A DNA stretch of 64,000 bases from an uncultured Tateyamaria sp. (lineage in GTDB: Bacteria > Pseudomonadota > Alphaproteobacteria > Rhodobacterales > Rhodobacteraceae): contig NZ_CANNDN010000002.1 in NCBI RefSeq assembly GCF_947503465.1, positions 580,255 through 644,254 on the forward strand, read 5' to 3'. Numbering within the stretch: position 1 is the first letter of the stretch; every line of letters starts with the position of its first letter. Position numbers and translations under genes: made by a program. Below the pieces are notes generated by a model. It saw nothing but the letters and a program-made list of their open reading frames with translations. It did not search any database and was not told the origin of the DNA. This document shows, piece by piece, positions 36,049 to 45,054 of the stretch.

Positions 36049-36762
36049 TCAGGCCCCTTTGCAGGCGTCAAAAAAGGCTTTTGCGTGCAGGAACGATGCC
36101 TGCTTGATCGCGGCCACCTCCTGCGCCTCTTCATCGACGCCCCATTCCTCTTCCTGCCAGATTTCGTCCAGGCGGGACGCTGCCCAAATTGTATGCGCAG
36201 GGTTCAGGTCTTGGGCAGCAGCGAAACCAAGGACCAGTGATCCGGACAGGCTGACAAGGTCGTGAAACGCCGCCAATTCGAAATGCGACAGCGCATGCAC
36301 CTGCCGGGACAGTGTTGCCAGTGCCGCCGCGTCCTGTGATTCGTGCATCAACCCGGTGCGCGGCAACAGACGCGCGCCCAGCACATCCGCGGCCCAGTCC
36401 AGATAGGGGTCCCATTGTGCCGCCTGCCGGTCGATCAACCCTTGTGGCCTATCGGCGCGGTAGCACAGCAGATCCGCATCGCCGTAGGCGGCGAGCATGT
36501 CCGCCACTTCGGCATGTTGAACCGCGACCTTGTCGATGGCGGCATTGGCGCTGCGGGTGAAGGGCATGGACAGCGGGTTCACCACCCCGTCCTGCGCGTC
36601 CCATTCGGCGGCGACGGCATGTGCAAGCGCGGATGTCGGCAGCACCAACGCCGCCTTGGCCGGTGTCTTGATCGCCCGCCCGTCCAGCGTGACGGTCCAT
36701 CCTGCCGCTGTCCGTTCGGGCGTTGCGGTTGTCCAGAACCGCTTTTGCTTCCATTCGCTCAT
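36049..36762 (-). CDS. ATP12-family F1-ATPase assembly chaperone
   Basis: 237 residues from ATG 36762 (MSEWKQKRFWTTATPERTAAGW). Family marks: VTLDGRAIKTPAKAALVLPT, AVAAEWDAQDGVVNPLSMPFTRSANAAIDKV and the C-terminal EWGVDEEAQEV. Binds the F1 alpha subunit before assembly; restricted to alphaproteobacteria and mitochondria. A longer frame from 36831 overlaps the HAD gene and is rejected. Starts 1 bp after the HAD stop, so it ends a compact operon. Confidence 0.92.
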   Translation of the reverse strand: MSEWKQKRFWTTATPERTAAGWTVTLDGRAIKTPAKAALVLPTSALAHAVAAEWDAQDGVVNPLSMPFTRSANAAIDKVAVQHAEVADMLAAYGDADLLCYRADRPQGLIDRQAAQWDPYLDWAADVLGARLLPRTGLMHESQDAAALATLSRQVHALSHFELAAFHDLVSLSGSLVLGFAAAQDLNPAHTIWAASRLDEIWQEEEWGVDEEAQEVAAIKQASFLHAKAFFDACKGA

Positions 36763-36763
36763 G

Positions 36764-37417
36764 TCACTGCCCCCACAGCGCGCCCAGCGCGTCATCGAGT
36801 TCCGAAAAATCATCCAGCACGCGATACGCACCGGTCAGGTGCGACACCGGGTGATAGCCCCAGCTGACCCCGATAAACGGCATCTGCGCCGCCCGGGCCA
36901 TGTCCGCGTCAAAGCTTGTGTCGCCGATCATCACCGCATCCCGCGCCGCCACTCCTGCGTCGTTCAACGCGGTGTACAGCATGGACGGATGCGGCTTGGA
37001 CGGGTGGAAATCGGCCACTTGAAGGGTGACGAACACGCCGTGAAGCCCATGCGTCTCGATCAATCCGTCAAGGCCGCGCCTGGACTTGCCCGTGGCCACA
37101 CCCAACACGATGTCATCGCGCGCATTCAGGCGATCAAGGGCGGCGCGCGCACCGGGATACAGCGGCGAGGACGACGCCCCCTTGGTCACGCGCAACGCGG
37201 CATAGCTGTCCTTGTACCGGCGCACCATGAGGTCGTGATCCGCATCCGGTGCCAACCGCGCCATGGCAACCGGCAGGGACAGGCCCACGATGCTCAGGAC
37301 CTGTTGCCGCGACGGGGCATCGCGGCCGACCGCATCGAAGGCCGCCGCCATGCTGGCGATGATGTCGGCCTGGCTGTCGACCAGCGTGCCGTCCACGTCA
37401 AACACCACCAGCCGCAT
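36764..37417 (-). CDS. HAD-family hydrolase (phosphoglycolate phosphatase-like)
   Basis: 217 residues from ATG 37417. Motif I FDVDGTLVDS (residues 5-14), then the alpha cap, motif II/III region GVATGKSRRGLDGLI, and motif IV GDTSFDADMARAAQMPFIGVSWG. A Gph/PpaX-like mono-phosphatase; exact substrate not decidable. Placed between rluC and atp12 with 1-bp gaps on both sides, an arrangement common in Rhodobacteraceae. Confidence 0.88.
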   Translation of the reverse strand: MRLVVFDVDGTLVDSQADIIASMAAAFDAVGRDAPSRQQVLSIVGLSLPVAMARLAPDADHDLMVRRYKDSYAALRVTKGASSSPLYPGARAALDRLNARDDIVLGVATGKSRRGLDGLIETHGLHGVFVTLQVADFHPSKPHPSMLYTALNDAGVAARDAVMIGDTSFDADMARAAQMPFIGVSWGYHPVSHLTGAYRVLDDFSELDDALGALWGQ

Positions 37418-37418
37418 T

Positions 37419-38456
37419 TTACAGCGCCTCGAACGGGTCTTCGGCGGCCAGATCCTCGGTCCAGCCAAACGTGTCCCAACTGTCTTTCATGTGGTCGGGC
37501 AACGGGGCCGTCACGGTGATGACCTTGCGCGTTTCTGGCTGTTCGAACCGCATCATGCGCGCGTGCAGGTGCAGCTTGGACGAGATGATGCCACCCACCT
37601 TCGCGCCCCAGCCGTCGCCCATGTTTTCCTGGCTTGATCCGCCATATTTTCCGTCACCCACAATCGGGTGCCCGATCTCGGCCATGTGGGCGCGCAGCTG
37701 GTGGGTGCGGCCCGTCACCGGTTCCATCGCGACCCATGCCGCGCGGCTCGCCACGCGGTAAAGCGTGGCATAGAGCGTATGCGCCCGTTTCGCGCCGCGC
37801 GTGTCGTCGATGTCGCGCGGATGCACGGCGATCATCTTCTCGCCCTCGCCGCCCTTGCCGCGGCCCGGGGCCTTGACCAGCCCATACTTGATCTCGCCCA
37901 GGTAGGGCGTCGGCACGCCGGCGACGAGCGCCCAGTAGATCTTGCGCGTTTCGCGGTGCCGCATCGCCTCGGTCAACGCCTTGGCCGCCAGCCGCGTGCG
38001 CGCCAGCAACAGAACGCCCGACGTGTCCTTGTCGAGGCGGTGCACGAGGCGCGGCTTTTCATCAAGGTCGAACATCAGTGCCTCGGCCAGCCCATCGACA
38101 TGCCTGCTCTGGCCCGACCCGCCTTGCGTCGGCAGGCCCGACGGCTTGTTGATCGCGATGATCTGGTCGTCCTTGTAGATCACGCTGTCGCGGATCATCG
38201 CGGCATCCTTGTCCGAGATGCGTGTCTTTTGCACGGGCGGCGCAGGGCGATCCGGCAACGGCGGAATGCGCACGCTTTGCCCTTCCTCGACCCGCGTCGA
38301 GGATTTGACGCGACCCCCATCGACCCGGCATTCGCCCTTGCGGCACATCTTTTCGATCATGCCCTGGCTGACCTGGGGAAAGCGCCGTTTCATCCACCGG
38401 TCAAGGCGCTGATCGCCCTCGCCTTCTTCGACGGTCACGTTCTGAACACCGCTCAT
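37419..38456 (-). CDS. rluC: RluC/RluD-family 23S rRNA pseudouridine synthase
   Basis: 345 residues. N-terminal S4 RNA-binding domain (DQRLDRWMKRRFPQVSQGMIEKMCRKGECRVDG) and catalytic domain with HRLDKDTSGVLLLART, where the Asp is the nucleophile, followed by GRTHQLRAHMAEIGHPIVGDGKYGG. By length and S4 linkage it is RluC-like (U955/2504/2580 in E. coli). Start overlaps the crcB stop by 4 bp. Confidence 0.9.
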   Translation of the reverse strand: MSGVQNVTVEEGEGDQRLDRWMKRRFPQVSQGMIEKMCRKGECRVDGGRVKSSTRVEEGQSVRIPPLPDRPAPPVQKTRISDKDAAMIRDSVIYKDDQIIAINKPSGLPTQGGSGQSRHVDGLAEALMFDLDEKPRLVHRLDKDTSGVLLLARTRLAAKALTEAMRHRETRKIYWALVAGVPTPYLGEIKYGLVKAPGRGKGGEGEKMIAVHPRDIDDTRGAKRAHTLYATLYRVASRAAWVAMEPVTGRTHQLRAHMAEIGHPIVGDGKYGGSSQENMGDGWGAKVGGIISSKLHLHARMMRFEQPETRKVITVTAPLPDHMKDSWDTFGWTEDLAAEDPFEAL

Positions 38457-38833
38457 GCGAACACCCCCCGCGCCAGGACCAGGCCCAGCGCCAGCGCGCC
38501 CACTGACAGGCCGACCGACAGCAGGATGTACAGGCTGGCAGAGGCGACCTGCCCCCGCTCGATCAGCGTCATCGTCTCAAGGCTGAAGGCGCTGAACGTG
38601 GTGAAGCCGCCCAGGAGACCGGTCATCACGAAGGGCGACAGGTGCGTCAGGCCCTTGTGGGCGGCGGCGACCACAAAGACGCCCATCAGGAAGGACCCGA
38701 TGACGTTCACGGTGATGATCGCCATCGGAAAGTCGGACGGGCCCATTGCGCGCAGCATGGCCACACCCGTCAGCCAGCGCAGCGAGGCGCCGATGGCCCC
38801 GCCAAGGGCTACAAGGGAAAGGGTTGAAAACAT
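38453..38833 (-). CDS. crcB: Fluoride efflux channel CrcB (Fluc)
   Basis: 126 residues with four membrane helices. Signature GGAIGASLRWLTG at the N-terminus, NVIGSFLMGVFV, and GLLGGFTTFSAFSLET (the TTFSTF-type pore motif with the key Phe residues). ATG 38833 chosen; the frame is open for 23 codons upstream but without membrane character. No fluoride riboswitch is recognisable because the gene sits mid-operon, 31 bp after rarA. Confidence 0.92.
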   Translation of the reverse strand: MFSTLSLVALGGAIGASLRWLTGVAMLRAMGPSDFPMAIITVNVIGSFLMGVFVVAAAHKGLTHLSPFVMTGLLGGFTTFSAFSLETMTLIERGQVASASLYILLSVGLSVGALALGLVLARGVFA

Positions 38834-38864
38834 GCGCGGTCTGTCGTCGGTTGGGGGCAAAGAG

Positions 38865-40178
38865 TCAAGCTTTGCCGGTCCGCTTGGCCCTGAGCCGCGC
38901 AAAGTAGTCGAGCCGCTTTTTCAGGTCCCGCTCGAACCCCCGTTCCACCGGTTGGTAAAGGTCGGGCCGGTCCATCCCGTCGGGAAAGTAATTGGCCCCC
39001 GAAAACCCGTCTTCGGCATCGTGGTCATAGGCGTAATCCTTGCCATAGCCCTGATCCTTCATCAGCGCGGTGGGCGCGTTCAGGATGTGCTTGGGCGGGG
39101 GGTGCGACCCTGTCTGTTTCGCCGCCCGGCGCGCGCCCTTGTAGGCGGTGTAGGTGGCGTTCGATTTGGGGGCCAGAGCGAGGTAGACAAGCGCCTGCGC
39201 CAGCGCCAACTCACCTTCGGGACTGCCGAGGCGTTCGTAGGTTTCCCACGCTTGCAGGCACACGGCCTGCGCCTGCGGATCAGCAAGGCCGATGTCTTCG
39301 ACCGCCATGCGGGTGATGCGGCGGGCAAGGTAACGGGGGTCTTCGCCCCCTTCCAGCATCCGCGCAAACCAGTAGAGCGACGCGTCGGGGTCCGACCCGC
39401 GCACCGATTTGTGCAGCGCCGAGATCAGGTTGTAGTGTGCATCGCCCGACTTGTCGTACTGCGCGGCACGGCGCATGAGGCGGGCGGCAAGGGCCGTCTT
39501 GTCCAGCTTGCCCTCCACCGTCCAGGCGGCGACCTGTTCGATCAGGTTCAGAAGCGCGCGGCCATCCCCGTCCGCCATTTCAAGCAGCGCCTCGCGCGCC
39601 GGGCCATCAAGCGGAAGCGCCTTTTCCAGATCCCGTTCGGCCCGTTGCGCCAGCAGTTCAAGGTCCTTCAGGTCCAGCCGCTCCAGCACCAGCACCTGCG
39701 CGCGGGACAGCACAGCGGCGTTCAACTCAAAGCTGGGGTTCTCGGTCGTGGCGCCGACCAGCAGGATGGTCCCGTCCTCCATATGCGGCAGGAACCCGTC
39801 CTGCTGCGCCTTGTTGAAGCGGTGGATTTCGTCGACGAACAGCAGCGTGCCCTGCCCGTTCTGGCGCCGGATCTTGGCCGCCTCGAACACTTTTTTCAGG
39901 TCCGGGACACCTGTGAAAATCGCCGAGATCTGGACGAAATGCAGGTCCGTCTCATGCGCAAGCAGCCGGGCGATGGTCGTCTTGCCCACCCCGGGCGGGC
40001 CCCAGAACACCAGCGAGGACAGCGCACCCGACGACAGCATGACCGTCAGCGGCGCCTCCGGTCCCAGCACCTGGGACTGGCCGATCACCTCGGACAGCTT
40101 TTGTGGCCGCAAACGGTCCGCAAGGGGCCGCGGGCCTGTGTCTGTCGGTGCGGGATCAGAGGCGAAAAGGTCGGTCAT
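38865..40178 (-). CDS. rarA: Replication-associated recombination protein A (RarA/MgsA), AAA+ ATPase
   Basis: 437 residues. Walker A GPPGVGKTT, Walker B LLFVDEIHRFNKAQQD, sensor 1 GATTENPSFE, then the C-terminal tetramerisation domain (ALHKSVRGSDPDASLYWFARMLEGGEDPRYLARR). The N-terminal PLADRLRPQKLSEVIGQSQVLG is diagnostic. Acts at stalled replication forks. Two bp downstream of the Deg protease gene. Confidence 0.94.
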   Translation of the reverse strand: MTDLFASDPAPTDTGPRPLADRLRPQKLSEVIGQSQVLGPEAPLTVMLSSGALSSLVFWGPPGVGKTTIARLLAHETDLHFVQISAIFTGVPDLKKVFEAAKIRRQNGQGTLLFVDEIHRFNKAQQDGFLPHMEDGTILLVGATTENPSFELNAAVLSRAQVLVLERLDLKDLELLAQRAERDLEKALPLDGPAREALLEMADGDGRALLNLIEQVAAWTVEGKLDKTALAARLMRRAAQYDKSGDAHYNLISALHKSVRGSDPDASLYWFARMLEGGEDPRYLARRITRMAVEDIGLADPQAQAVCLQAWETYERLGSPEGELALAQALVYLALAPKSNATYTAYKGARRAAKQTGSHPPPKHILNAPTALMKDQGYGKDYAYDHDAEDGFSGANYFPDGMDRPDLYQPVERGFERDLKKRLDYFARLRAKRTGKA

Positions 40179-40180
40179 CC

Positions 40181-41557
40181 TCAGAACCGCAGGACGATGC
40201 GGCTGTTGCCACGGATGGCGCGCACGGTGGTGCCGCGCCGCGCCTCGGACAGGATATCCGCCGCCTGGGCCGTCGTTTCAATGTCCTGACGGTCGATGCG
40301 TTGCAGCACGTCGCCGCGGCGCAGGCCGACGCGGCGGCCGATGGGGCCGGTGTCCAGCACAACCACGCCTTCGGCGGCGATGGGCAGGTTCAATTCGGCC
40401 AAGACCGCCGGGTTGATCTGTGCCAGCTGCAGGCCCGGCAGGCTTGTGCCTTCGGGCAAGGTGATGGCGTCGCGCGGCGGGACTTCGGGCGGTGGGACCA
40501 GGGCAACGGTCAAGACGTCCTCTGCCCCGTTTCGAAGCCGCGTCATGGTCGCACTGTCCTGATCGCTGGCCACACTCATGCGAAACAACATCTCGCCGGG
40601 GCTGCTGACAGGGGCGCCATCGACGGCCAGCACCACGTCACCCACTTCAAATCCGGCCCGGGCCAGGGGGCTGGCCGGATGCAGCCCTGCAAGCATGATG
40701 CCACCGGGTCGGTCCCGGCCCAGCGTTTCGGCCAGGTCGGCGTCGACCGCCTGTCCGGTTGCCCCGGCCCACGGGCGGACAAAGCGGTCATTGCCGTCGC
40801 GCGCCTGTTTGACAAAGGCCGCGACCAGGTCAGAAGGAATGGCAAAGCCGATCCCGTTCGAGCCGCCCGAGCGGCTGAGGATGCGCGTGTTGATGCCCAG
40901 AAGCTGGCCGCGCATGTCCACCAGGGCACCGCCGGAATTACCGGGGTTGATGGGCGCATCGGTCTGGATGAAATACCCTGCCCCGCGCCCATTGCTGCCC
41001 CCGGACCGGGCCAGGGCGGACACGATCCCAGAGGACACGGTCTGGCCGACGCCGAACGGGTTGCCGATGGCCAGCACCAGCTCGCCCACCTCGACCGTTT
41101 CGCTGTCGCGCAGGGACAGGAACGGCAGGTCGTCCACGCCGTCGATCTTGAGAATGGCAAGATCGCTTTCCTGATCGCCAAGCAGCACGCGGGCGTCATA
41201 TTCGCGCCCGTCATTCAGCACGATCCGAATGTCGGTGGCCTGCCCGACCACATGATAATTCGACACGACGATGCCGTCGCTGCTGAGGATCACGCCGGAC
41301 CCAAGCGAGTTCTGGACACGCGGCTGCGCCTGACCGAACCCTTCGAACAGTCGCTCGAAAAACGGGTCATCCATGAACGGGGTGCGGGCACGGGCCTGCG
41401 TGACAAAGCGCACATAGATGTTCACCACCGCAGGCGCCGTCTCGCGCACAAGGGGCGCAAAGCTCAAGCTGATTTCGGACTGGCTTTGCGGGACGCGGGT
41501 CTCTGCGATGGCACCCAGGGGCAGCAGGCAGAAAAGAAGGGCAAAGAGAGGCTTCAT
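40181..41557 (-). CDS. Periplasmic Do/Deg-type serine protease with two PDZ domains
   Basis: 458 residues. Signal peptide MKPLFALLFCLLPLGAIA (residues 1-18); catalytic triad His102 (SNYHVV), Asp132 (SDLAIL) and Ser208 (NPGNSGGAL). Two PDZ domains follow (about 265-360 and 375-455; GLHPASPLARAGFEVGDVVLAVDG and GRRVGLRRGDVLQRID). An HtrA-like quality-control protease. First gene of a six-gene unit running to atp12. ATG 41557 is chosen because the 25-codon upstream extension destroys the signal peptide. Confidence 0.92.
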   Translation of the reverse strand: MKPLFALLFCLLPLGAIAETRVPQSQSEISLSFAPLVRETAPAVVNIYVRFVTQARARTPFMDDPFFERLFEGFGQAQPRVQNSLGSGVILSSDGIVVSNYHVVGQATDIRIVLNDGREYDARVLLGDQESDLAILKIDGVDDLPFLSLRDSETVEVGELVLAIGNPFGVGQTVSSGIVSALARSGGSNGRGAGYFIQTDAPINPGNSGGALVDMRGQLLGINTRILSRSGGSNGIGFAIPSDLVAAFVKQARDGNDRFVRPWAGATGQAVDADLAETLGRDRPGGIMLAGLHPASPLARAGFEVGDVVLAVDGAPVSSPGEMLFRMSVASDQDSATMTRLRNGAEDVLTVALVPPPEVPPRDAITLPEGTSLPGLQLAQINPAVLAELNLPIAAEGVVVLDTGPIGRRVGLRRGDVLQRIDRQDIETTAQAADILSEARRGTTVRAIRGNSRIVLRF

Positions 41558-41612
41558 TGTTCCGAAAATATGCAAATCCCCCACGCGCAATACAAGCGCC
41601 GCACGTCGCCCA

Positions 41613-41646
41613 AACAAAAAAACCCCCGCCACGGGACGGGGGTTTT
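41613..41646 (-). terminator. Terminator of the rpsM-rplQ transcription unit
   Basis: A 10-bp stem (41619-41628 with 41637-41646, CGGGGGTTTT arms) 22 bp after the rplQ stop, with T-rich sequence on the transcribed minus strand. Ends the ribosomal protein cluster. Confidence 0.85.
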
Positions 41647-41667
41647 CGACCAGGTCCGGGACCGGGT

Positions 41668-42087
41668 TCAGTCCTCGGCAGCGTCTTCCGCTGCGACGCG
41701 GGCCTTGTCGGCCGCACCCTTGGCGTCGCGGTCGCGGTCCACGAATTCGATGATCGCCATGGGCGCCATGTCACCATAGCGGAACCCGGCTTTCAGAACG
41801 CGCACATAGCCACCCTGACGGTCGGCATAGCGCGGGCCCAGAACGTCGAACAGCTTGGCGACGTATTGCTCTTCCTTCAGCTTGGACGCGGCCTGACGGC
41901 GCGCGTGCAGATCACCGCGCTTGGCCAGCGTGATCATCTTTTCGATGATCGGCTTCAGTTCCTTGGCCTTGGGCAGCGTTGTCTTGATCTGCTCATGTTC
42001 GATGAGCGAGCCGGCCATGTTGGCAAAGAGCGCCTTGCGGTGCTCATGTGTCCGGTTCAGGCGGCGGTAACCACGTGCGTGACGCAT
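41668..42087 (-). CDS. rplQ: 50S ribosomal protein L17
   Basis: 139 residues. [20 protein letters not shown] is the invariant N-terminus, followed by [29 protein letters not shown] sequence. The C-terminal about 20 residues ([23 protein letters not shown]) are an acidic/Ala extension typical of the group. Follows rpoA but after an unusually long gap of 279 bp filled with repeats. Last gene of the ribosomal cluster. Confidence 0.97.
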   Translation of the reverse strand: MRHARGYRRLNRTHEHRKALFANMAGSLIEHEQIKTTLPKAKELKPIIEKMITLAKRGDLHARRQAASKLKEEQYVAKLFDVLGPRYADRQGGYVRVLKAGFRYGDMAPMAIIEFVDRDRDAKGAADKARVAAEDAAED

Positions 42088-42209
42088 ATTTCTATCTCCA
42101 AATCGTGCCCTCTACGGGCGGTTTTGCTTTGTCTGGCCGGCGATGCGTGTCACCGGCTCTCCTTGGGGCCAGCGCTTTCCAAGGGGAAAGCGCCTTTGCC
42201 CGGGTGCAA

Positions 42210-42228
42210 GGTGGGCAAATTGCCCACC
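42210..42228. repeat. GGTGGGCA palindromic repeat between rpoA and rplQ
   Basis: GGTGGGCAA-A-TTGCCCACC, a 9-bp stem followed by CTACG, so it is an inverted member of the GTAGGGTGSGCA family. Lies in the 279-bp rpoA-rplQ gap. Confidence 0.65.
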
Positions 42229-42335
42229 CTACGCTTTTCTTCGGTCGGGTGTCCGACCCTGCCGGGGGTGGCGCGTTGCCCATGGGCAATGCCGCGCAAC
42301 CCCTTGATATCACGGCATTTGAAAACGCCGATGTT

Positions 42336-42358
42336 GTAGGGTGGGCACTCTGCCCACC
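42336..42358. repeat. GTAGGGTGGGCA palindromic repeat beside the rpoA stop
   Basis: GTAGGGTGGGCACTCTGCCCACC: 8-bp stem GGTGGGCA/TGCCCACC with GTAG flank. It stands 8 bp from the rpoA stop codon and probably forms a hairpin in the message. Confidence 0.7.
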
Positions 42359-42366
42359 ACACGGGC

Positions 42367-43383
42367 CTAGAAGTTGTCTTCGAACTTCTTGGCCAGATCC
42401 TCGATGTTGTCCGGCGGCCAGTCCTCGACATCCATGCCCAGGTGCAGGCCCATGCCCGACAGCACTTCCTTGATCTCGTTCAGCGACTTGCGGCCAAAGT
42501 TCGGCGTGCGCAGCATCTCTGCTTCGGTCTTCTGGATCAGGTCGCCGATATAGACGATGTTGTCGTTCTTGAGGCAGTTGGCCGACCGCACGGACAGTTC
42601 CAGCTCGTCCACTTTCTTCAGCAGAAGCGGGTTGAACTCGAGACCGTCATCGTCGTCCTGACGGCTTGCCGATTCAGGCTCGTCAAAGTTGACGAAGATG
42701 CCCAGCTGATCCTGCAGGATGCGCGCGGCAAAGGCCACGGCGTCGTCCGGCGTGATGGAGCCATCAGTTTCGACCTTCATGGTCAGCTTGTCATAGTCCA
42801 GCACCTGGCCCTCGCGGGTGGGCTGAACGTCATAGCTGACCTTCTTGACGGGCGAATAGATCGCGTCGATCGGGATCAGACCGATGGGCGCGTCCTCGGG
42901 CTTGTTCTTGTCCGCCGACACATAGCCCTTGCCGGTGTTGACCGTCAGTTCCATGTAGACGTCAGCGCCATCGTCGAGGTGGCAGATGACCAGATCGCGG
43001 TTCAGGATCTCGATCCCGGCACTTTCCGAAATGTCGCCGGCCGTCACGACGCCCGGGCCCTTGGCAGAGATCGACAGGCGCTTGGGCCCTTCGACTTCCA
43101 TGCGCAGGCTGACCTGCTTGAGGTTCAGGATGATGTCGGTGACGTCTTCACGCACACCGGCAACGGACGAAAATTCGTGCAGCACGTTGTCGATCTGCAC
43201 GGATGTGATGGCCGCGCCCTGCAGCGACGACATCAGCACGCGGCGCAGCGCGTTGCCCATGGTCAGACCAAAGCCACGTTCCAGCGGTTCGGCCACGACG
43301 GTGGCCTGGCGCGCGGGTTCGTTGCCCGGCTTGACGTCAAGCTGCTGTGGCTTGATCAGTTCGGCCCAATTCTTGTGGATCAT
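42367..43383 (-). CDS. rpoA: DNA-directed RNA polymerase subunit alpha
   Basis: 338 residues from ATG 43383 ([17 protein letters not shown]), the standard alphaproteobacterial length. N-terminal assembly domain with [26 protein letters not shown]-terminal DNA-binding domain with [31 protein letters not shown] and [13 protein letters not shown] longer open frame upstream is rejected because the true start has a GGAGGG site. Placed after rpsK with a 113-bp gap. Confidence 0.97.
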   Translation of the reverse strand: MIHKNWAELIKPQQLDVKPGNEPARQATVVAEPLERGFGLTMGNALRRVLMSSLQGAAITSVQIDNVLHEFSSVAGVREDVTDIILNLKQVSLRMEVEGPKRLSISAKGPGVVTAGDISESAGIEILNRDLVICHLDDGADVYMELTVNTGKGYVSADKNKPEDAPIGLIPIDAIYSPVKKVSYDVQPTREGQVLDYDKLTMKVETDGSITPDDAVAFAARILQDQLGIFVNFDEPESASRQDDDDGLEFNPLLLKKVDELELSVRSANCLKNDNIVYIGDLIQKTEAEMLRTPNFGRKSLNEIKEVLSGMGLHLGMDVEDWPPDNIEDLAKKFEDNF

Positions 43384-43496
43384 GCGTCCCTCCATTCCTG
43401 TCCGCGTGCCATGTCCCAACATGCAGACGCCCGAGGTTTCAAAAAGCGGATTGGGGCCGTGCAGAAGACACAGCCCCAAAGATATTCAGATGTCAC

Positions 43497-43889
43497 TTAG
43501 ACGCGGCGACGTTTTGGCGGACGGCAGCCGTTGTGGGCAATCGGCGTCACGTCGCGGATCGACGTGATGTTGAAGCCAACCGCAGCCAGTGCGCGCAAAG
43601 CCGATTCACGGCCCGAACCGGGGCCCTGCACTTCGACTTCCAGCGTCTTCACACCGTGTTCCTGCGCCTTGCGGCCCGCATCCTCTGCCGCCATCTGGGC
43701 CGCATAGGGTGTGGATTTCCGCGAGCCCTTGAAGCCCATGGTGCCGGCCGACGACCACGAAATGGCGTTGCCCTGCACATCCGAGATCAGGATCTTGGTG
43801 TTGTTGAACGAGGAATTCACGTGGGCCACGCCCGCCGCGATATTCTTGGAGACCTTGCGCTTGCCTGCGCGCCGTGTGTCACGTGCCAT
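43497..43889 (-). CDS. rpsK: 30S ribosomal protein S11
   Basis: 130 residues. [32 protein letters not shown] and the C-terminal [20 protein letters not shown] are invariant S11 sequence. Sits on the 30S platform. Twelve bp after rpsM. Confidence 0.98.
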   Translation of the reverse strand: MARDTRRAGKRKVSKNIAAGVAHVNSSFNNTKILISDVQGNAISWSSAGTMGFKGSRKSTPYAAQMAAEDAGRKAQEHGVKTLEVEVQGPGSGRESALRALAAVGFNITSIRDVTPIAHNGCRPPKRRRV

Positions 43890-43901
43890 GGATGCGCCTC
43901 C

Positions 43902-44270
43902 TTATTTCTTCTTGCCGGCAATGGCCTTTGCGGGGCCTTTGCGGGTGCGAGCGTTGGTGCTGGTGCGCTGACCGCGGACGGGCAGGTTGCGACGGTGGCG
44001 CAGGCCACGGTAGCAGCCCAGGTCCATCAGGCGCTTGATGTTCATCTGCGTTTCACGACGCAGGTCACCTTCGACGGTATAGTTCTCGTCGATGTGCTCG
44101 CGGATTTTCAGGACTTCTGCGTCGCTCAGTTCGTTCACGCGGCGCGTCAGGTCGATCCCGACGGCTTCGCAGATGTTCTGAGCGGAGGTGTTGCCGATGC
44201 CCGTGATATAGGTCAGAGCAATCGGAACGCGCTTGGCTGTGGGGATGTTGACCCCTGCAATACGTGCCAC
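43902..44270 (-). CDS. rpsM: 30S ribosomal protein S13
   Basis: 122 residues. [26 protein letters not shown] and the C-terminal [25 protein letters not shown] are characteristic. Located on the 30S head contacting tRNA and S19. First gene of a transcription unit with its own promoter (44415-44443), as the 169-bp gap to adk shows. Confidence 0.98.
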   Translation of the reverse strand: MARIAGVNIPTAKRVPIALTYITGIGNTSAQNICEAVGIDLTRRVNELSDAEVLKIREHIDENYTVEGDLRRETQMNIKRLMDLGCYRGLRHRRNLPVRGQRTSTNARTRKGPAKAIAGKKK

Positions 44271-44414
44271 GTAAGGCTTCCTTTCGTTGCGAGCCCGTCA
44301 TTCCAGGCCCTTTTTTCACAACATAAGGCCCAAGGATTTTGCCCCCGGGCCTGCCGCTGATCAGGTGATCCGACGGGACGCGTTCCCGTCTTTGATTCTC
44401 GTTAGAGATGGCGT

Positions 44415-44443
44415 GAGATAGGCCTTGATCAAGGGGGCGTCAA
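44415..44443 (-). promoter_or_regulatory. Promoter of the rpsM-rpsK-rpoA-rplQ unit
   Basis: On the minus strand TTGACG (complement of 44438-44443), exactly 17 bp, TATCTC (complement of 44415-44420). The TGA inside the -35 hexamer is the adk stop codon. The leader to rpsM is about 140 bases and contains the inverted repeat GATCA-GG-TGATC (44358-44369 region). Confidence 0.65.
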
Positions 44444-45030
44444 CCCCTGTGCTCACCATCAAGGGTTTTGGAAATCGCCGTCTTCACATCCGCGATCTCG
44501 CCCAGCCCGTCGACCTTGGTCAACTGGCCCTTGGCATAGTAGTAGCCGATCAGCGGCGACGTCTTTTTGTAGTACTCCATCAGGCGCACTTTCATCGATT
44601 CCGCGTTGTCGTCGGCGCGGACGGGCTGGCCTGCGGCGGCGGCCTCGGCAGCGCGGCCGACGATGCGCTGCACCAACACTTCGTCATTGACCTCAAGCTC
44701 GATCACTGCGTCCAGGCTTTCGCCCTGTTCGGCCAGCAGATCGTTCAGCGCATCGGCCTGTGCCAATGTGCGGGGGAAGCCGTCAAAGATGAAGCCGTTG
44801 GACTTCACCGTTTCAAGCTGTTCGCGGATCAGGCCGATCACGATCTCGTCCGTGACAAGCGCGCCGCGGGCCATGACGTCGGCCACGATCTGGCCCATCT
44901 CGGTCCCGCTTTCCTTGGCCGCGCGCAGCATGTCGCCTGTCGACAGTTGCACCATGCCGCGCTCTTCCACCAGAAAACGCGCCTGCGTTCCCTTGCCCGC
45001 GCCCGGCGGGCCCAAGAGAATAATGTTCAT
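44440..45030 (-). CDS. adk: Adenylate kinase, short-LID form
   Basis: 196 residues. P-loop [10 protein letters not shown] (residues 7-16), [19 protein letters not shown] and the adenine region are present. The LID region goes from [23 protein letters not shown] straight to [16 protein letters not shown], lacking the about 30-residue insertion with zinc cysteines of the long bacterial type (about 214 residues). Interconverts ATP, ADP and AMP. Lies between secY and rpsM as in many bacteria. Confidence 0.96.
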   Translation of the reverse strand: MNIILLGPPGAGKGTQARFLVEERGMVQLSTGDMLRAAKESGTEMGQIVADVMARGALVTDEIVIGLIREQLETVKSNGFIFDGFPRTLAQADALNDLLAEQGESLDAVIELEVNDEVLVQRIVGRAAEAAAAGQPVRADDNAESMKVRLMEYYKKTSPLIGYYYAKGQLTKVDGLGEIADVKTAISKTLDGEHRG

Positions 45031-45054
45031 CAGCTGTCCCCTCCCTGGAGCGCC

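Noticed and set aside
37668..40289. A long open frame of about 870 codons on the plus strand
   Set aside because: It is antisense to rluC, crcB and rarA, whose families are unmistakable; the frame is open only because of the high GC content.
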